A DNA stretch of 18,355 nucleotides from an uncultured Gemmatimonadota bacterium (GTDB lineage: Bacteria > Gemmatimonadota > Gemmatimonadetes > Gemmatimonadales > GWC2-71-9): the NCBI GenBank assembly GCA_946887295.1, contig CAMPKP010000060.1, positions 1 to 18,355 of the forward strand, written 5' to 3'. The position numbers were made by a program, and so were the translations under genes. Within the stretch, counting starts at the first letter, position 1. Each line of letters starts with the position of its first letter. The notes under the pieces were generated by a model. It ran no database searches. It worked only from the letters and a program-made list of their open reading frames with translations, and was not told the DNA's origin. Shown piece by piece: positions 1 through 9,100 of the stretch.

Positions 1-374
1 CCGGAGGACCGTTCGAACACGTAGACCGCGCCCCCGCCTGCGGCTCCGGGCGCGCCCACCACCAGAAGGTTGCCGTCGGCGGCGAGCGCGGTCCCGAAGC
101 CGTCCCCGAGCGTCGCGTCCTTCGGGCTCAGGATCCCGGTCTCGGTCCAGTCATCGCCCGCCCGGCGGAAGACGTGGACGGCGCCGGCGTGGCTCGCGGG
201 AAGGGGGAAGCCGATCAGGGTGCCGGGCCGGCCGATCAGCACCTGGTCACCCAGGACCAGGGCGGCGCCGCCGAAGCCGATGGAACCCGGCACTTCCCGA
301 AACGTCTGGGCCGATGCCGGCATCGAATGTGTCAGGAGCGGGACGGCGAGGCACAGCGACGCGACAAGGCGCAT
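1..374 (-). CDS. Secreted FG-GAP repeat protein, N-terminal part (runs off left edge)
   Basis: I translated this frame by hand; it is open from an ATG at 374 to the window edge, so only the first 124 residues are visible. It begins with a typical signal peptide (MRLVASLCLAVPLLTHSMPA, then SAQ, cleavage probably after residue 22 or 23). The mature part contains beta-propeller-like blades: residues about 30-70 (GFGGAALVLGDQVLIG ... GAVHVFRR) and about 90-122 (DGFGTALAADGNLLVVGAPG ... GAVYVFER). The pattern (G/D)xFGxALAxDGxxLxVGAP-GAVYVF is the FG-GAP/integrin-alpha-like repeat used by large secreted or surface proteins. A weak purine-rich AGGA lies about 10 nt upstream of the ATG. The gene is divergent from the Spy-like gene at 501. 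Total length, partner and exact role cannot be seen because the rest lies outside the window. Confidence 0.85.
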   Translation of the reverse strand, partial: MRLVASLCLAVPLLTHSMPASAQTFREVPGSIGFGGAALVLGDQVLIGRPGTLIGFPLPASHAGAVHVFRRAGDDWTETGILSPKDATLGDGFGTALAADGNLLVVGAPGAAGGGAVYVFERSS

Positions 375-435
375 GGCTCTGATCCTGGGCTAGGGCGTGC
401 GGAAGGGTCTGCTGATCTGAACCGGGGAACATAAT

Positions 436-464
436 GGGGGACTTAACGCCGAGCGGCGGCCCCC
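436..464. promoter_or_regulatory. Hairpin in the divergent intergenic region
   Basis: Within the 126-bp gap between the FG-GAP gene (minus) and the Spy-like gene (plus), GGGGG at 436-440 can pair with CCCCC at 460-464, and inside it CGCC at 447-450 pairs with GGCG at 455-458 around a 4-nt loop. A CATAAT box at 430-435 could be a plus-strand -10 element, but no good -35 is present at the right distance. The function is unknown. The hairpin could lie in the leader of the minus-strand gene or be a chance product of G/C runs. Confidence 0.25.
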
Positions 465-500
465 GTCCATCCCCTGCACACTCAAACGAGAGGCATCACG

Positions 501-974
501 ATGCAGCGACAGCGCTTCCTGGGCCTGGCCCTCGCGGCGGCAGGTCTCATGGCCGACAACTCTCCCGCCACCGCGCAGACGGCCGACCAGCCGCCTCGCG
601 CCGCGGCCGACTCGGGCCGGCGGATGTTCGACCCGGTGGGCCGCCTCCTGGCACAGCGGAACGAGCTCAAGATCACCGACGAGCAGGCGACCCGTCTCGA
701 GGCCCTCAGAAAGAGTTACCTGGAGAAGAACCGCACATCGATGGAAAAGCTCCGCGAGGAGCGCGCGGCGCGAGCCGCATTCCATGCCAGAATGGACAGC
801 ACCCGCGCGGAGGTGATGGCGGTGCTGACTCCGGAGCAGCGGAAGCAGGTGGACGAGATGCGGAAACAGTGGCGCAGCGGGTGGCGGGACGGGAAGCACG
901 GAGACCGGCACAGGGAAGGACACCGAGACGGACACGGGCACGACGACCACGACAACGACTCCGACGACAACTAG
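501..974 (+). CDS. Periplasmic Spy/CpxP-like protein with His/Asp-rich tail
   Basis: 157-aa protein with an N-terminal export signal (residues 1 to about 26, ending ATAQ). Two copies of the LTxxQ-type motif that defines the CpxP/Spy periplasmic stress-chaperone fold are visible: ITDEQATRLEAL at about 58-69 and LTPEQRKQVDEM at 109-120, separated by a charged helix (KSYLEKNRTSMEKLREER). The C-terminus from about 131 is a hydrophilic run rich in His and Asp (six His at about 133, 137, 141, 145, 147 and 150, plus many Asp), a likely metal-binding tail. A GAGAGG ribosome-binding site sits about 8 nt before the ATG, which fixes this start. Family members bind unfolded periplasmic proteins or act as metal/stress sensors. 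No sensor kinase or RND efflux genes are nearby, so the specific role is open; metal binding is inference from composition. Confidence 0.8.
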   Translation: MQRQRFLGLALAAAGLMADNSPATAQTADQPPRAAADSGRRMFDPVGRLLAQRNELKITDEQATRLEALRKSYLEKNRTSMEKLREERAARAAFHARMDSTRAEVMAVLTPEQRKQVDEMRKQWRSGWRDGKHGDRHREGHRDGHGHDDHDNDSDDN

Positions 975-982
975 CAGCTCGC

Positions 983-1050
983 CTGTCACCCTGAACGAAG
1001 TGAAGGGGGCCATATCAGCATGGCCCCCTTCACTTCGTTCAGGGTGACAG
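983..1050. repeat. Perfect 31-bp inverted repeat, REP/MITE-like palindrome, probable bidirectional terminator
   Basis: The arms 983-1013 and 1020-1050 are exact reverse complements (31 of 31) around a 6-nt loop ATCAGC. The flanks continue the similarity with one base offset (GCTCGC on the left, GCGAGC on the right). The core CCTGAACGAAGTGAAGG is of the kind known as a dispersed palindrome in several soil phyla. It fills the gap between two convergent genes, starting 9 nt after the Spy-like stop and ending 16 nt before the coiled-coil gene's stop codon, so it would form a strong hairpin at the end of both transcripts. There is no clear T-run, so termination is inferred from position and stability. 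Confidence 0.85.
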
Positions 1051-1066
1051 CGAGCGCCGGCCCTGC

Positions 1067-3673
1067 CTACTCGGCGTCGCTGGCCGCTTCCTCGATGTCC
1101 TCCAGTGCCGCCACTGCCGCCTTGAGGTCCGCCGCCAGCGAGCGCTCCCGCCGGAGCGAGGCGATCAGCGCCTCCGCCTGCTTCATCTGCAGACCGAGCG
1201 CGCCGGCCGATTCCATCGCGTGGTCGACGACGGTCTTCTGGGCCTGCAGCGTCTCCACCGTGGTGCGGATGCCGAGGGCCAGCGCCTCCGCCCGGGCCAG
1301 CCGCTGCTCGGCGCGGTCGAGGGCCCGCTTGCGAGCCTCGAAGTCGCGGAGTGCCTGCTCGGCGACCTGGAACCGGCTCTGCGTGTCCTCCAGCAGGGCG
1401 CGGGTCTCGTCGATCTCCCGGCGCGACGAGCCGATCGTCTGCACGTTGTCCACCGCCCGCTGGGCCAGCTCGAAGACGTTCTTCACCTCGGCCTCGAGGG
1501 CTTCCACCGCGCCCTGACGCGCGAGGGTCTGCTCCAGTCCCTTCGCCGCCTCCGACTGGGCCGATTCCCAGCGGCCCAGCAGCTCCTCGAACTGCGCGAG
1601 CTGCCGCTCCACCGGCTTGAGCGCGGCGGCCCGGCTCTCGAGATCGCCCGAGATCTGCTTGAGCGCGCCCGAGCGCTCCTCGGCCTTGTGCAGCGTCGAG
1701 CCGACCGTGCGGGAGATCTCCTCCAGGCGCTGGGCGGTCTCCGCCGCCTCCTGCCGGAGGGCCGAGGCCCGGGTGAGATGCTCGGTCGCCTTGTCGAGGG
1801 CGCCCTGCCGCTGGTCGAGCTCCTGGCCCAGCAGCCGGATGCGATCCTGCAGCTCGTCGAGCTGCTGGGTACGGCTCTCGAGCGAGCGCACCGACTCGTC
1901 CACCGACGACATCCGCTTCTCCGCCTCCGAGACCGAGCCGGTGACGTCGGCCATCGTGTCGGAGACCAGCTGCGCCTCCTCGGCCTGGCGGGCGAGCTGC
2001 CCGAACCGCGCCTCGGCGGACTCCATCCGGCCGCGCAGCGCCTCGCCGCGCTCCTTCAGCTCGGCGCTGAGGGCGCCGAGGTCTCCCAGACGCCGCTGCA
2101 CCTCGTCCAGCGCGTCGCGCCGGGACTCGATGTCGGTCATCGCGGCCTTCACCTGCTCGACCTCCTCGCGGATCCGCTCGACCGCGGGCTCCATCCCGCT
2201 CAGCTCCTTCACCTGTCCCTGCACCTTCTTGGTCCAGGTGTCGGTGTTGGCGAGCCACGACTCCACCTCGCCGTGGGTCTCGCGAAGGCGGGTCATCTCC
2301 TCGTACGCGACCCGCATCTGCTCCAGCCCGTCGGCCATCAGCTCGCGGGTGCCCTTGAGCGAGCCGAGATCCTTGACCGCGACCTCGATGCCGGGTCGGA
2401 GCTCCTCGATCCGCTGCATGCGGGTCACCACCTCGCCGGCCACGCCGTCGAGCCGACCGACCTCCTGCCGCAGGGACGAGATCCGCTTCTCCTCTTCCAG
2501 CAGGCGCGCCAGCTCGGCCGAAAGCTCGGCGGCCTCTTCGCCGGCGCTCCGGACCTGGGCCTGCACCGCCGCGGTCCCCTGGCTGGCCGCGTCGAGCACG
2601 GCGAACCGGTTCTCGCACTCCTTCACCGCGTTCCGCAGGTCGGCGACGCGCTCGCTGACCGCGTGGAGGCCCCGGTTCTCCAGCTCGAAGCTCTCGCTGC
2701 TCTTCCGCATCTGCTCGCGGAGGTCGTTGAGCGCCTGACGGGCCGACTGCTGCGCCTCCTCGGTCTGCGTCGCCATGGACTGCAGCTCCTCCGAGCGCGA
2801 CATCACCTTCGCCTGCACCGCGGAGACCTCGGCGATCTTGGCCTCGATCGCGCCGAACCGGCGGATCTGCTCCTCCTGGCGGCGGAGCCAGGCGTCCAGC
2901 TCGCGATCGAGCCGGGTGAGCTGGGAGATCTGGGTCGCGGCGCGGTCCACCGCCTCGCGCTGCTGTTCCAGCGCGGCCGTCTTCTGGGCCACCTGATCGG
3001 CGAGCGCCTTGAGCACCGCGAGCCGGTGCTGGACGTCGGGCACCGCGGTCACGGCCTGGCCCACCGGCTCGAGCGCGCGCTCCACGGCCTGCACCCGCCG
3101 GGCGACTTCGTCGAGCCGGCTGGTGGCGGCCTGCGCCTCCTGGTCGAAAGCCTCGAGGCGGGAGGTGCTGTGCCGATGGGCCCTGAGGGCGTCGTCGGCC
3201 TGGGTGCGCATCCGGGTCACATCCTCGCCCATCTCCTCGAGCTGCTTTCGAAGGTTCTCCGCGTCCCCGCGCACGGCCCCGATCGGGCCCTCGAGTCCGA
3301 GGAAGCCTTCGATCTGCTCCCGCAGCTTGAGGGCCGCGTCGATCTTGTCGCCGAACTCGCCCATGCGCCCCTTGAGGGCGTCGAGCTCGGTGCCGGTCTG
3401 GGCGACCCGCTCGAGCTGCGTCTCCGCGGCCGCGAGCCTGGCCGACGTGCCCTCCATCTGGGCCACCTGCCGCTCGACCTCCTCGCACCGCATGCGCAGC
3501 GTGTTCAGATCCTCGGACCGCTCGAGGACCGGCGTCAGCGCCCGCAGCTGTTCGAGGGCGCTTTCCGCACGGGCGACGAGGGTCTCGAGAGCGAGCGTGA
3601 TGTGCGCTCCGCTCGAATCGACGGCGACGACGGCGTCGTCCGTTTTGCGGCGGCCTTTGAGGAAGGAGACCAT
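1067..3673 (-). CDS. 868-aa coiled-coil protein, cytoskeleton- or SMC-like in appearance, function unknown
   Basis: Almost the whole protein is alpha-helical heptad-type sequence: long runs rich in Glu, Gln, Arg, Ala and Leu, few aromatics and few Pro, e.g. LARLLEEEKRISSLRQEVGR and LRLLGQELDQ-type stretches. Only the first 30 or so residues differ (MVSFLKGRRKTDDAVVAVDS), with a short basic patch. I see no signal peptide, no membrane segment, and no Walker A, Walker B or ABC signature, so it is not an SMC ATPase despite resembling SMC arms. Two in-frame ATGs exist (3679 and 3673); a GGAG lies about 8 nt before the second but only 2 nt before the first, so I chose 3673. It follows tamB-tamA on the same strand after a 294-bp gap. 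Possible roles are a cytoplasmic filament or scaffold, or a polarity factor. These are inferences from shape only. Confidence 0.85.
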   Translation of the reverse strand: MVSFLKGRRKTDDAVVAVDSSGAHITLALETLVARAESALEQLRALTPVLERSEDLNTLRMRCEEVERQVAQMEGTSARLAAAETQLERVAQTGTELDALKGRMGEFGDKIDAALKLREQIEGFLGLEGPIGAVRGDAENLRKQLEEMGEDVTRMRTQADDALRAHRHSTSRLEAFDQEAQAATSRLDEVARRVQAVERALEPVGQAVTAVPDVQHRLAVLKALADQVAQKTAALEQQREAVDRAATQISQLTRLDRELDAWLRRQEEQIRRFGAIEAKIAEVSAVQAKVMSRSEELQSMATQTEEAQQSARQALNDLREQMRKSSESFELENRGLHAVSERVADLRNAVKECENRFAVLDAASQGTAAVQAQVRSAGEEAAELSAELARLLEEEKRISSLRQEVGRLDGVAGEVVTRMQRIEELRPGIEVAVKDLGSLKGTRELMADGLEQMRVAYEEMTRLRETHGEVESWLANTDTWTKKVQGQVKELSGMEPAVERIREEVEQVKAAMTDIESRRDALDEVQRRLGDLGALSAELKERGEALRGRMESAEARFGQLARQAEEAQLVSDTMADVTGSVSEAEKRMSSVDESVRSLESRTQQLDELQDRIRLLGQELDQRQGALDKATEHLTRASALRQEAAETAQRLEEISRTVGSTLHKAEERSGALKQISGDLESRAAALKPVERQLAQFEELLGRWESAQSEAAKGLEQTLARQGAVEALEAEVKNVFELAQRAVDNVQTIGSSRREIDETRALLEDTQSRFQVAEQALRDFEARKRALDRAEQRLARAEALALGIRTTVETLQAQKTVVDHAMESAGALGLQMKQAEALIASLRRERSLAADLKAAVAALEDIEEAASDAE

Positions 3674-3967
3674 GGGCATTGCTCCGAGGGGGTGGCACTA
3701 GGGCGATGGACGCGAGAACGAGCGAGGGAACCGTGCAGATATGTGCAACGGGTATGCCCGGCTGGCGGCGGGAAGAGCCGGGCTGGGGCCAGGAGGGGGA
3801 TGGATGGCGCAACCTGCTGGCGGGTAGCGAGATCGCGGTGGATGAGCCGGAGGTGGAATGAAACGGAGGGACCCGGGTGCTGGATCGAGGCTGGCGACCT
3901 GCCTTCCCCTTTGGCAGGGCGCGAGATGGGGCCGCCCCTCCCCACCACCAGACTCGGGCCAGGATTT
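3674..3967 (-). other. Intergenic region between tamA and the coiled-coil gene
   Basis: 294 bp without a convincing gene; open frames here are extensions of shadow frames. Read on the minus strand, the tamA stop is followed by a small hairpin (CCTGCC ... GGCAGG, 9-nt loop, about 3898-3918), then by a CCCGGCT ... AGCCGGG hairpin around 3755-3785, and then by a less GC-rich stretch including TTGCACATATCTGCAC (about 3730-3745) that might hold the promoter of the coiled-coil gene. None has a T-run typical of an intrinsic terminator. The gap suggests the coiled-coil gene is at least partly transcribed independently. Confidence 0.35.
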
Positions 3968-6118
3968 CTAGAACGTCGCTCCCACCGAGAAATGCAGCTG
4001 CAGGCGTCTCCGGGAGTCGGTCGGCACGGTGCCGATGGAGCGGCCCTCCTCGAGCGCCCGAAGCACGTCGTCCGGATCACGAATGTCGAGCGCCGAGGGG
4101 TTCAGCTTGTACCCCAGCGAGACCTGGACCGCGCCCACCACCGTCTCGTAGCCGATGCCCACCCCGGTTCCCAGGAAGAAGCGGTCCTGCTCCAGCTCGC
4201 CGGCGTCGAGCGAGAAGCGGTCGTCGGGAGTCCAGACCCTGGCTCCATCCAGAAAGACGAAGCTCTGCCACTTCTCGTCGAAGCCCGGCAGCGGAAGCTG
4301 CAGCTCCAGACTGCTCTGCAGCCGCGCCAGCCCGCCGATGGGCGCGTAGCGCTGGGCGAAGGCCGTGCGGACGCCGCCTTCGTCCCGGAACTGGACCTCG
4401 GGGAGCTTCGGTCCGACGAGCTGGCTGCCCCAGCCCCGCACCTCCCGGGTGCCGCCCGCGGTGAACGTCACGTCGTTCAGGCGAAGCAGCGAGACGAAGG
4501 GTGACTCGCTCCCCGTCCCCCGCACGCTGCGGCCGAAGGGGAAGATCCGGCCGGCGCTGCTCCGAAGAGTGAAGCCGATCCGGTCGGTCAGCGGCAGGAA
4601 CGCGGCCGCTCCCATGTCCAGCAGCACGTACTCGTTGGTGTTGAACCCCGGCAGTGTGAGCGACACGCGGGGGCGCAGCACGTAGCCTCGCCGCGGGTTG
4701 GCGAACTCGTCGAGCTCGCCCCAGCTGCCATCGAGAGTCAGCGCACTGCGGTTCACCGTGGTGCCGAGCGAACCGACGGTGGCGGAGTCCGCCAGACCGA
4801 GCAGCGGCAGATAGTCGATGGGATCCAGGTTGTCGCCGAAGCCGTAGTCGAGGACCTCGCGGTGCGAGATGGTGTAGCCGAGGGACAGCGAGCGGAGCGG
4901 GCTCGTCGCGTAGACCAGCGTGCCCTCGAGCCCCACCGCACGGGAGCGGTCGCGGAGGTCGTCCCGGTACTCCACGAACGGGCCGCCTGCCGCGGAGAGG
5001 AACCGGCTGCCCACGTACGGCTGAAACACGGAGGCCGCAAGACGATAGCGGCGCTCGGCGGGGGCCTCGAGCGCTACGAGGCCCGTCTGGGCGGTGGCTG
5101 AAACGGTGAAGGTGCGGGCGCCGCCGAGAAAGCTTCGGTGAGTCCATTCGACCTGCCCCGACAGGCCGCCGGTCGAGGCCAGACCGGCTTCGCCGCGGAC
5201 GAGCCTGGGGGGATTCTCGGTCACGCCCAGGCGGACCACGACGCTGGAATCATCCGCGCTTCCCCGCGGCACGTTGATCAGCGCCAGCCTGACGATCGGG
5301 AGCTGGACAAGCTGCGCCCGCCCCCGCTCCAGCTCCGCCGCGTCGTACCAGTCGCCCGGTTTCAGCGGGAGCTCCCGGGTGAACTGATCGGCGGGGACCG
5401 TCTCGTTACCGCTGACGGCGAACTCGCGAATCCTGGCCCGCAGCCCGGGGCTCACCCGGACGACCACGTCGGCCCTGTACGCGGCGGTGTCCACCAGCAC
5501 GTCCGCTTCGGCGACGCCGAACGGGTAGCCCCGGTTCCGAAGCCATCGGGACGTGCGGTCCGCCAGACCGCGCCGCTCCCCCTCGCCGAGGCGCCCGCGG
5601 TTCTCCTGCTCGAGCCGCACGAACTCCCGCCACTGGTCCGCCAGCTCGGGCGCGATGGGGGGCGGGCCGCTGTCCGGTCCGATGAACTTCACCGTCCTGA
5701 GCTGGAGCGGTGGCCCTTCGTCGATCAGGAACGCGACGTCCACCAGGTCGTCCTCGGCGTCGTACCGGACGTCGTAGCTCACCTCGGCGTCGAGGTAGCC
5801 GTACCGAGTGTAGATGTGGCGAAGGCGGACCACGTCGCGCTGCAGCTCGATCGGACGGAACGGATGCTCGCCCACCGGGGCGACGAACGGCAGGAAGCCG
5901 AGCAGCCGGCGGATTCCCACCATGCCACCGCGGGCGGTGAGCGCGATGCGCGGGCGCAGGTCCTTGTCCTGGAGCGCGTGCTCGCCCCTGAAGCGGAACT
6001 CGATCCTGCGGACCTGCGTGCCCGGGCCGACACCACTCAGCGCATCCTGCGCCGGGAGGGGCGCCGCGGACAGCAGCGCCCACCCGAGCACCGCCGCCCA
6101 TGCCCGCTCAAAACGCAC
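3968..6118 (-). CDS. tamA: TamA-like outer-membrane Omp85 protein (POTRA + barrel)
   Basis: 716-aa precursor. A signal peptide covers residues 1 to about 24 (ends APLPAQ). Three POTRA-like units follow: about 35-133 (RRIEFRFRGEHALQDKDLRP ... YTRYGYLDAEVSYDV ... DVAFLIDEGPP), about 138-222 (LRTVKFIGPD ... RNRGYPF) and about 228-300 (IREFAVSGNETVPADQFTRE, then LPLKPGDWYD). From about 307 to the end the sequence alternates like a 16-strand Omp85/D15 barrel and ends in Phe (LHFSVGATF), the usual outer-membrane C-terminal signature. The loop-6 motif V/I-R-G-F/Y appears as VRGW at 560-563. The start is GTG at 6118, overlapping the tamB stop by 11 bp; a G-rich GGGGG sits just upstream, and the ATG at 6101 is out of frame. 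Adjacency to tamB argues for a TamA-type rather than BamA role: assembly of outer-membrane proteins or envelope lipid homeostasis together with TamB. Confidence 0.9.
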   Translation of the reverse strand: MRFERAWAAVLGWALLSAAPLPAQDALSGVGPGTQVRRIEFRFRGEHALQDKDLRPRIALTARGGMVGIRRLLGFLPFVAPVGEHPFRPIELQRDVVRLRHIYTRYGYLDAEVSYDVRYDAEDDLVDVAFLIDEGPPLQLRTVKFIGPDSGPPPIAPELADQWREFVRLEQENRGRLGEGERRGLADRTSRWLRNRGYPFGVAEADVLVDTAAYRADVVVRVSPGLRARIREFAVSGNETVPADQFTRELPLKPGDWYDAAELERGRAQLVQLPIVRLALINVPRGSADDSSVVVRLGVTENPPRLVRGEAGLASTGGLSGQVEWTHRSFLGGARTFTVSATAQTGLVALEAPAERRYRLAASVFQPYVGSRFLSAAGGPFVEYRDDLRDRSRAVGLEGTLVYATSPLRSLSLGYTISHREVLDYGFGDNLDPIDYLPLLGLADSATVGSLGTTVNRSALTLDGSWGELDEFANPRRGYVLRPRVSLTLPGFNTNEYVLLDMGAAAFLPLTDRIGFTLRSSAGRIFPFGRSVRGTGSESPFVSLLRLNDVTFTAGGTREVRGWGSQLVGPKLPEVQFRDEGGVRTAFAQRYAPIGGLARLQSSLELQLPLPGFDEKWQSFVFLDGARVWTPDDRFSLDAGELEQDRFFLGTGVGIGYETVVGAVQVSLGYKLNPSALDIRDPDDVLRALEEGRSIGTVPTDSRRRLQLHFSVGATF

Positions 6119-9100
6119 GGCGCCCCCGAAGCAGCGCGCTGGTCGGCAGGCTGCCGCCGCGCAGCGTGGCCCGCAGCCACCGGTTGAGCGTGTATTCCAG
6201 CTCGAAGCCCGGACCGGTGCCGCCGCCGGTCTGCTGCTCGGCGGTGGCCCCCACCCGGAGCGGCTGCTGAAGGCTCACGAACACCCGCGACGCCAGATAG
6301 CGCCCGGCGGTGAGCGTGAGGCCGCGAGCGGGCTCCTGCCTGATCTGAAAGACGTCGAACCCCAGCTCCTCGCCGGCCGCACCCGCCAGGTTTTCCGCCA
6401 CCTGGTCGATGGCCAGCTGCGAGGCGTTCATCCCGGCGCCGCCCTGCTGATCCACCAGCGGGTTGTCCGACGCCGGCCGGCCGGTGACGATGTAGGAGAT
6501 CATGTCCTCCTGCGACATCGAGGGCTCGGAGCTGAAGGCCAGGTCCAGGCTGTCCGGCCGTCCCGTGGCCTTCACGTCGATGAGGACGTCCTCGTCGTCC
6601 GGATCGCCCTGGGTGGGAACCTGGTACTGCGCCGTCACGTCGAGTTTCGTCTGCTGGGCCGTGCCCTGCAGCGCGATGGTGCCTTCCACGATCTTGAAGG
6701 AGCGGCCGTAGAGGTTCATCTCGCCCCGTCCGGGGATCGGCTCCACCTGTCCGAAGAACTGCATCTCCTCGCCCGGCTTCTGCCGCAGGTTGATGCGGCC
6801 GGCGAGCTCGATGTCGATGCTCGGACTCTGCGGCTTGCGGAACCAGACCTGCCGGGAAAAGGCGAGGTCGAGATTCAGCCTGAATCGGTCGATGAACCCC
6901 GGTCCCTCGGACGCCGTGGCGGCGGCCGGTCCGAAGTGCTGGGCGAGCTGCCGCAGATCGGCGGGAGTGAGCTCGACCTCCTCCACCACCGCCGAAGCCC
7001 CCCCGCTCGCGAAGATCTCGCTCCGGCCGAGTTGGAGCCGGCCGGTGAGCGAAGGCTTGGAGGCCGTGCCCTGGAGCTTGAGCTCGCCGGTGGCCACCGC
7101 CCGCAGCGCGTCGGAGCTGGAGACCCGAAAGTCCTGGAGCCGCGCGGTGACGTCCAGCGCCGGGTCGGCGAGCGGCTTCAGCAGCACTCTGCCGGTCGCC
7201 AGCAGCTCTTCGTCGTCGCCGGTCAGCAGCCGGAGGGTGTCGATGTCGAGACGCTCGCCCTCGAGCCGGCCCGCGAGACGGCCCTCGGAGTAGCTCACCC
7301 CGAGGGTGGGCAGGGTGACACCCATCTCGCGGAGGTCGATCGTGCCGGTCGCGGCGGGCTGGTCCGGGGTCCCCCCGACGTGGGCGTCCACGGCGAGCCC
7401 TCCGACCAGGTCCTGGGCCGTCTCCTCAGGCAGGAAGGGCTCGAAGAACGCGAGGTCGAAGCTGTCCGCCCGCACCGCCAGCGACATCGTATCGGCCGGC
7501 TCCCGCGCCAGCCCCACCGACGCGGCGGTGTCCTGGGGAATCAGGGTGAGACGCCAGGGCAGCGTGCCGTCGATCCTGATCCCGCCGCCGGCACGGGGCC
7601 TCGCGGTCGCATCCACCCGAAGCCCCGTCCGGGTCCAGGCGAGCCGGGACTCGAGCCGGCCGACGTCCTCACCCCCTTCTCGTCTGACCTCGAGCGCAAC
7701 CTGACCCTCCACCGAGGGAGCCGCGGCGGGCCCCGACAGCCGAAGCCTGCCGTCGAGGCGCCCCGCGATCGGAGCGAGCCGCGCCTGGGCGAGCGCGTCG
7801 AGGTCGAAGCCGGCGAGCTCGAGCGTCATGTCGCTCGAGTCGCGACGGTCGAAGACGCCGTCGATCGCGATATGCCGGTCACCTGCCCCGAGCGTGAATC
7901 CGCCCACCTCCACCTGTCCGGCGCGAAGGGCGATCGCGGCCGGGCGGTCGAGCCGCCAGGTGCGCCCGCCTTCGACGAGATCCAGGCGCCGCAGCGTCGC
8001 CCGGGTGGTATCGCCGCTCACCCTGCCTTCGAGGCCGACCGCCAGCCGGATGTCGTCGTTGACGGTGACGGTGCCTTGAAGTGAGACGAGGGAGTCGTAC
8101 CGGCCCGCGAAATCCACCTCGCGCACCGACAGCTTGCCGGCGGCGGCGCCCTGGACCTGGAGTCTCCCGGCGAGCCCGCCGAACCCGGCGCTGTCCATCG
8201 TGCCCGAGCCGTGCGCGGTGATCCGCTCGGCGAGCTTGCCGGCGTACAGCACCCGGAACGCGTCCGCCCGGCCCTCGATCCTTCGCCGCTCGGCCGGGCC
8301 GGTGACCGTGAGGTTCACCAGCGTGGAGTCGAGCAGCACCGAATCGGCGCCGGCGAGCGTGGCGAGCGGGGTCAGGTCGCCGGCGCGTCCGGCAATTCGG
8401 AGGGTGTCGGCCGGCGCGGAGCCTCCGCCGCGGAGGGCCAGCCGCCCGCCGCCGTCGAGCACGGCGACGTTCGATCGCACCACCAGCGTGTCCATCTGAA
8501 TGGCGCCCGGCTCGGGCCGCAGGGCCACATAGAGCTGCTGGAGCCGGACGTCGCCCAGGCCGCCGGCGGCGGCCAGGGTGCCGCCAATCGAGACGAGCCC
8601 GTTGCTGTCGGCCACCGCGTCCATGCCGAAGCGGCCCTCGAGGCGGCCGTCCGCGCCTTGGGTGCCGGCCCATCGAGCCAGCCGCTCCACCCGCAAGTCG
8701 CCCTGGGCCCGGACCCGCGACTCGCGGCCCAGAGTGCCATCGAGCCTCGCCGTGGCCGCGGCTTCCTCCCCTCCGAGGCGCAGGGTCCCGCGCATAGCGC
8801 CGTGGTCCAGCCCGAGCGTGACCCGGCCGGGCCCCAGCTCCGCCTGATTCACGCGGGAGGGGAGCAGCTCGACGTCGAGCCTGGCGAGCAGGCTGTCCAG
8901 GCCGCTGCCGGCGACCGAGACGGTGAACCGGGCACCCAGTCGGGTGTCCAGACTGTCGCGTCCCAACAGGGTGCCCAGGTCCAGGGAATCGACTCGGCCG
9001 GAGCGCACCATGAAGGAGGGGACCGCCGCCATGGGGCGGCCCTCACCCTCGAGCGCTAGAGAGCCGCCCGTGGTCCCGAGATGGGCAGCGAAGGTGAGTC

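Noticed and set aside
1067..3673. SMC or chromosome-partition ATPase
   Set aside because: No Walker A at the N-terminus, no signature or Walker B at the C-terminus, and no hinge domain; only the coiled-coil resemblance remains.
390..3812. 1140-aa minus-strand open frame overlapping the coiled-coil gene and the palindrome
   Set aside because: Arg/Gly/Ala-rich shadow frame that passes through the intergenic palindrome and antisense to the Spy-like gene; contains the spurious palindrome peptide HPERSEG.
1220..4504. 1094-aa plus-strand open frame antisense to the coiled-coil and TamA genes
   Set aside because: It is a high-GC shadow: low-complexity Leu/Arg/Gly/Asp composition, spans two genuine genes and their gap, and lacks any recognisable domain. 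The minus-strand reading gives coherent coiled-coil and Omp85 sequences.
5814..8084. 756-aa plus-strand open frame opposite tamA/tamB
   Set aside because: Antisense shadow of tamB; no domains, and composition typical of complementary-frame artefacts in GC-rich DNA.
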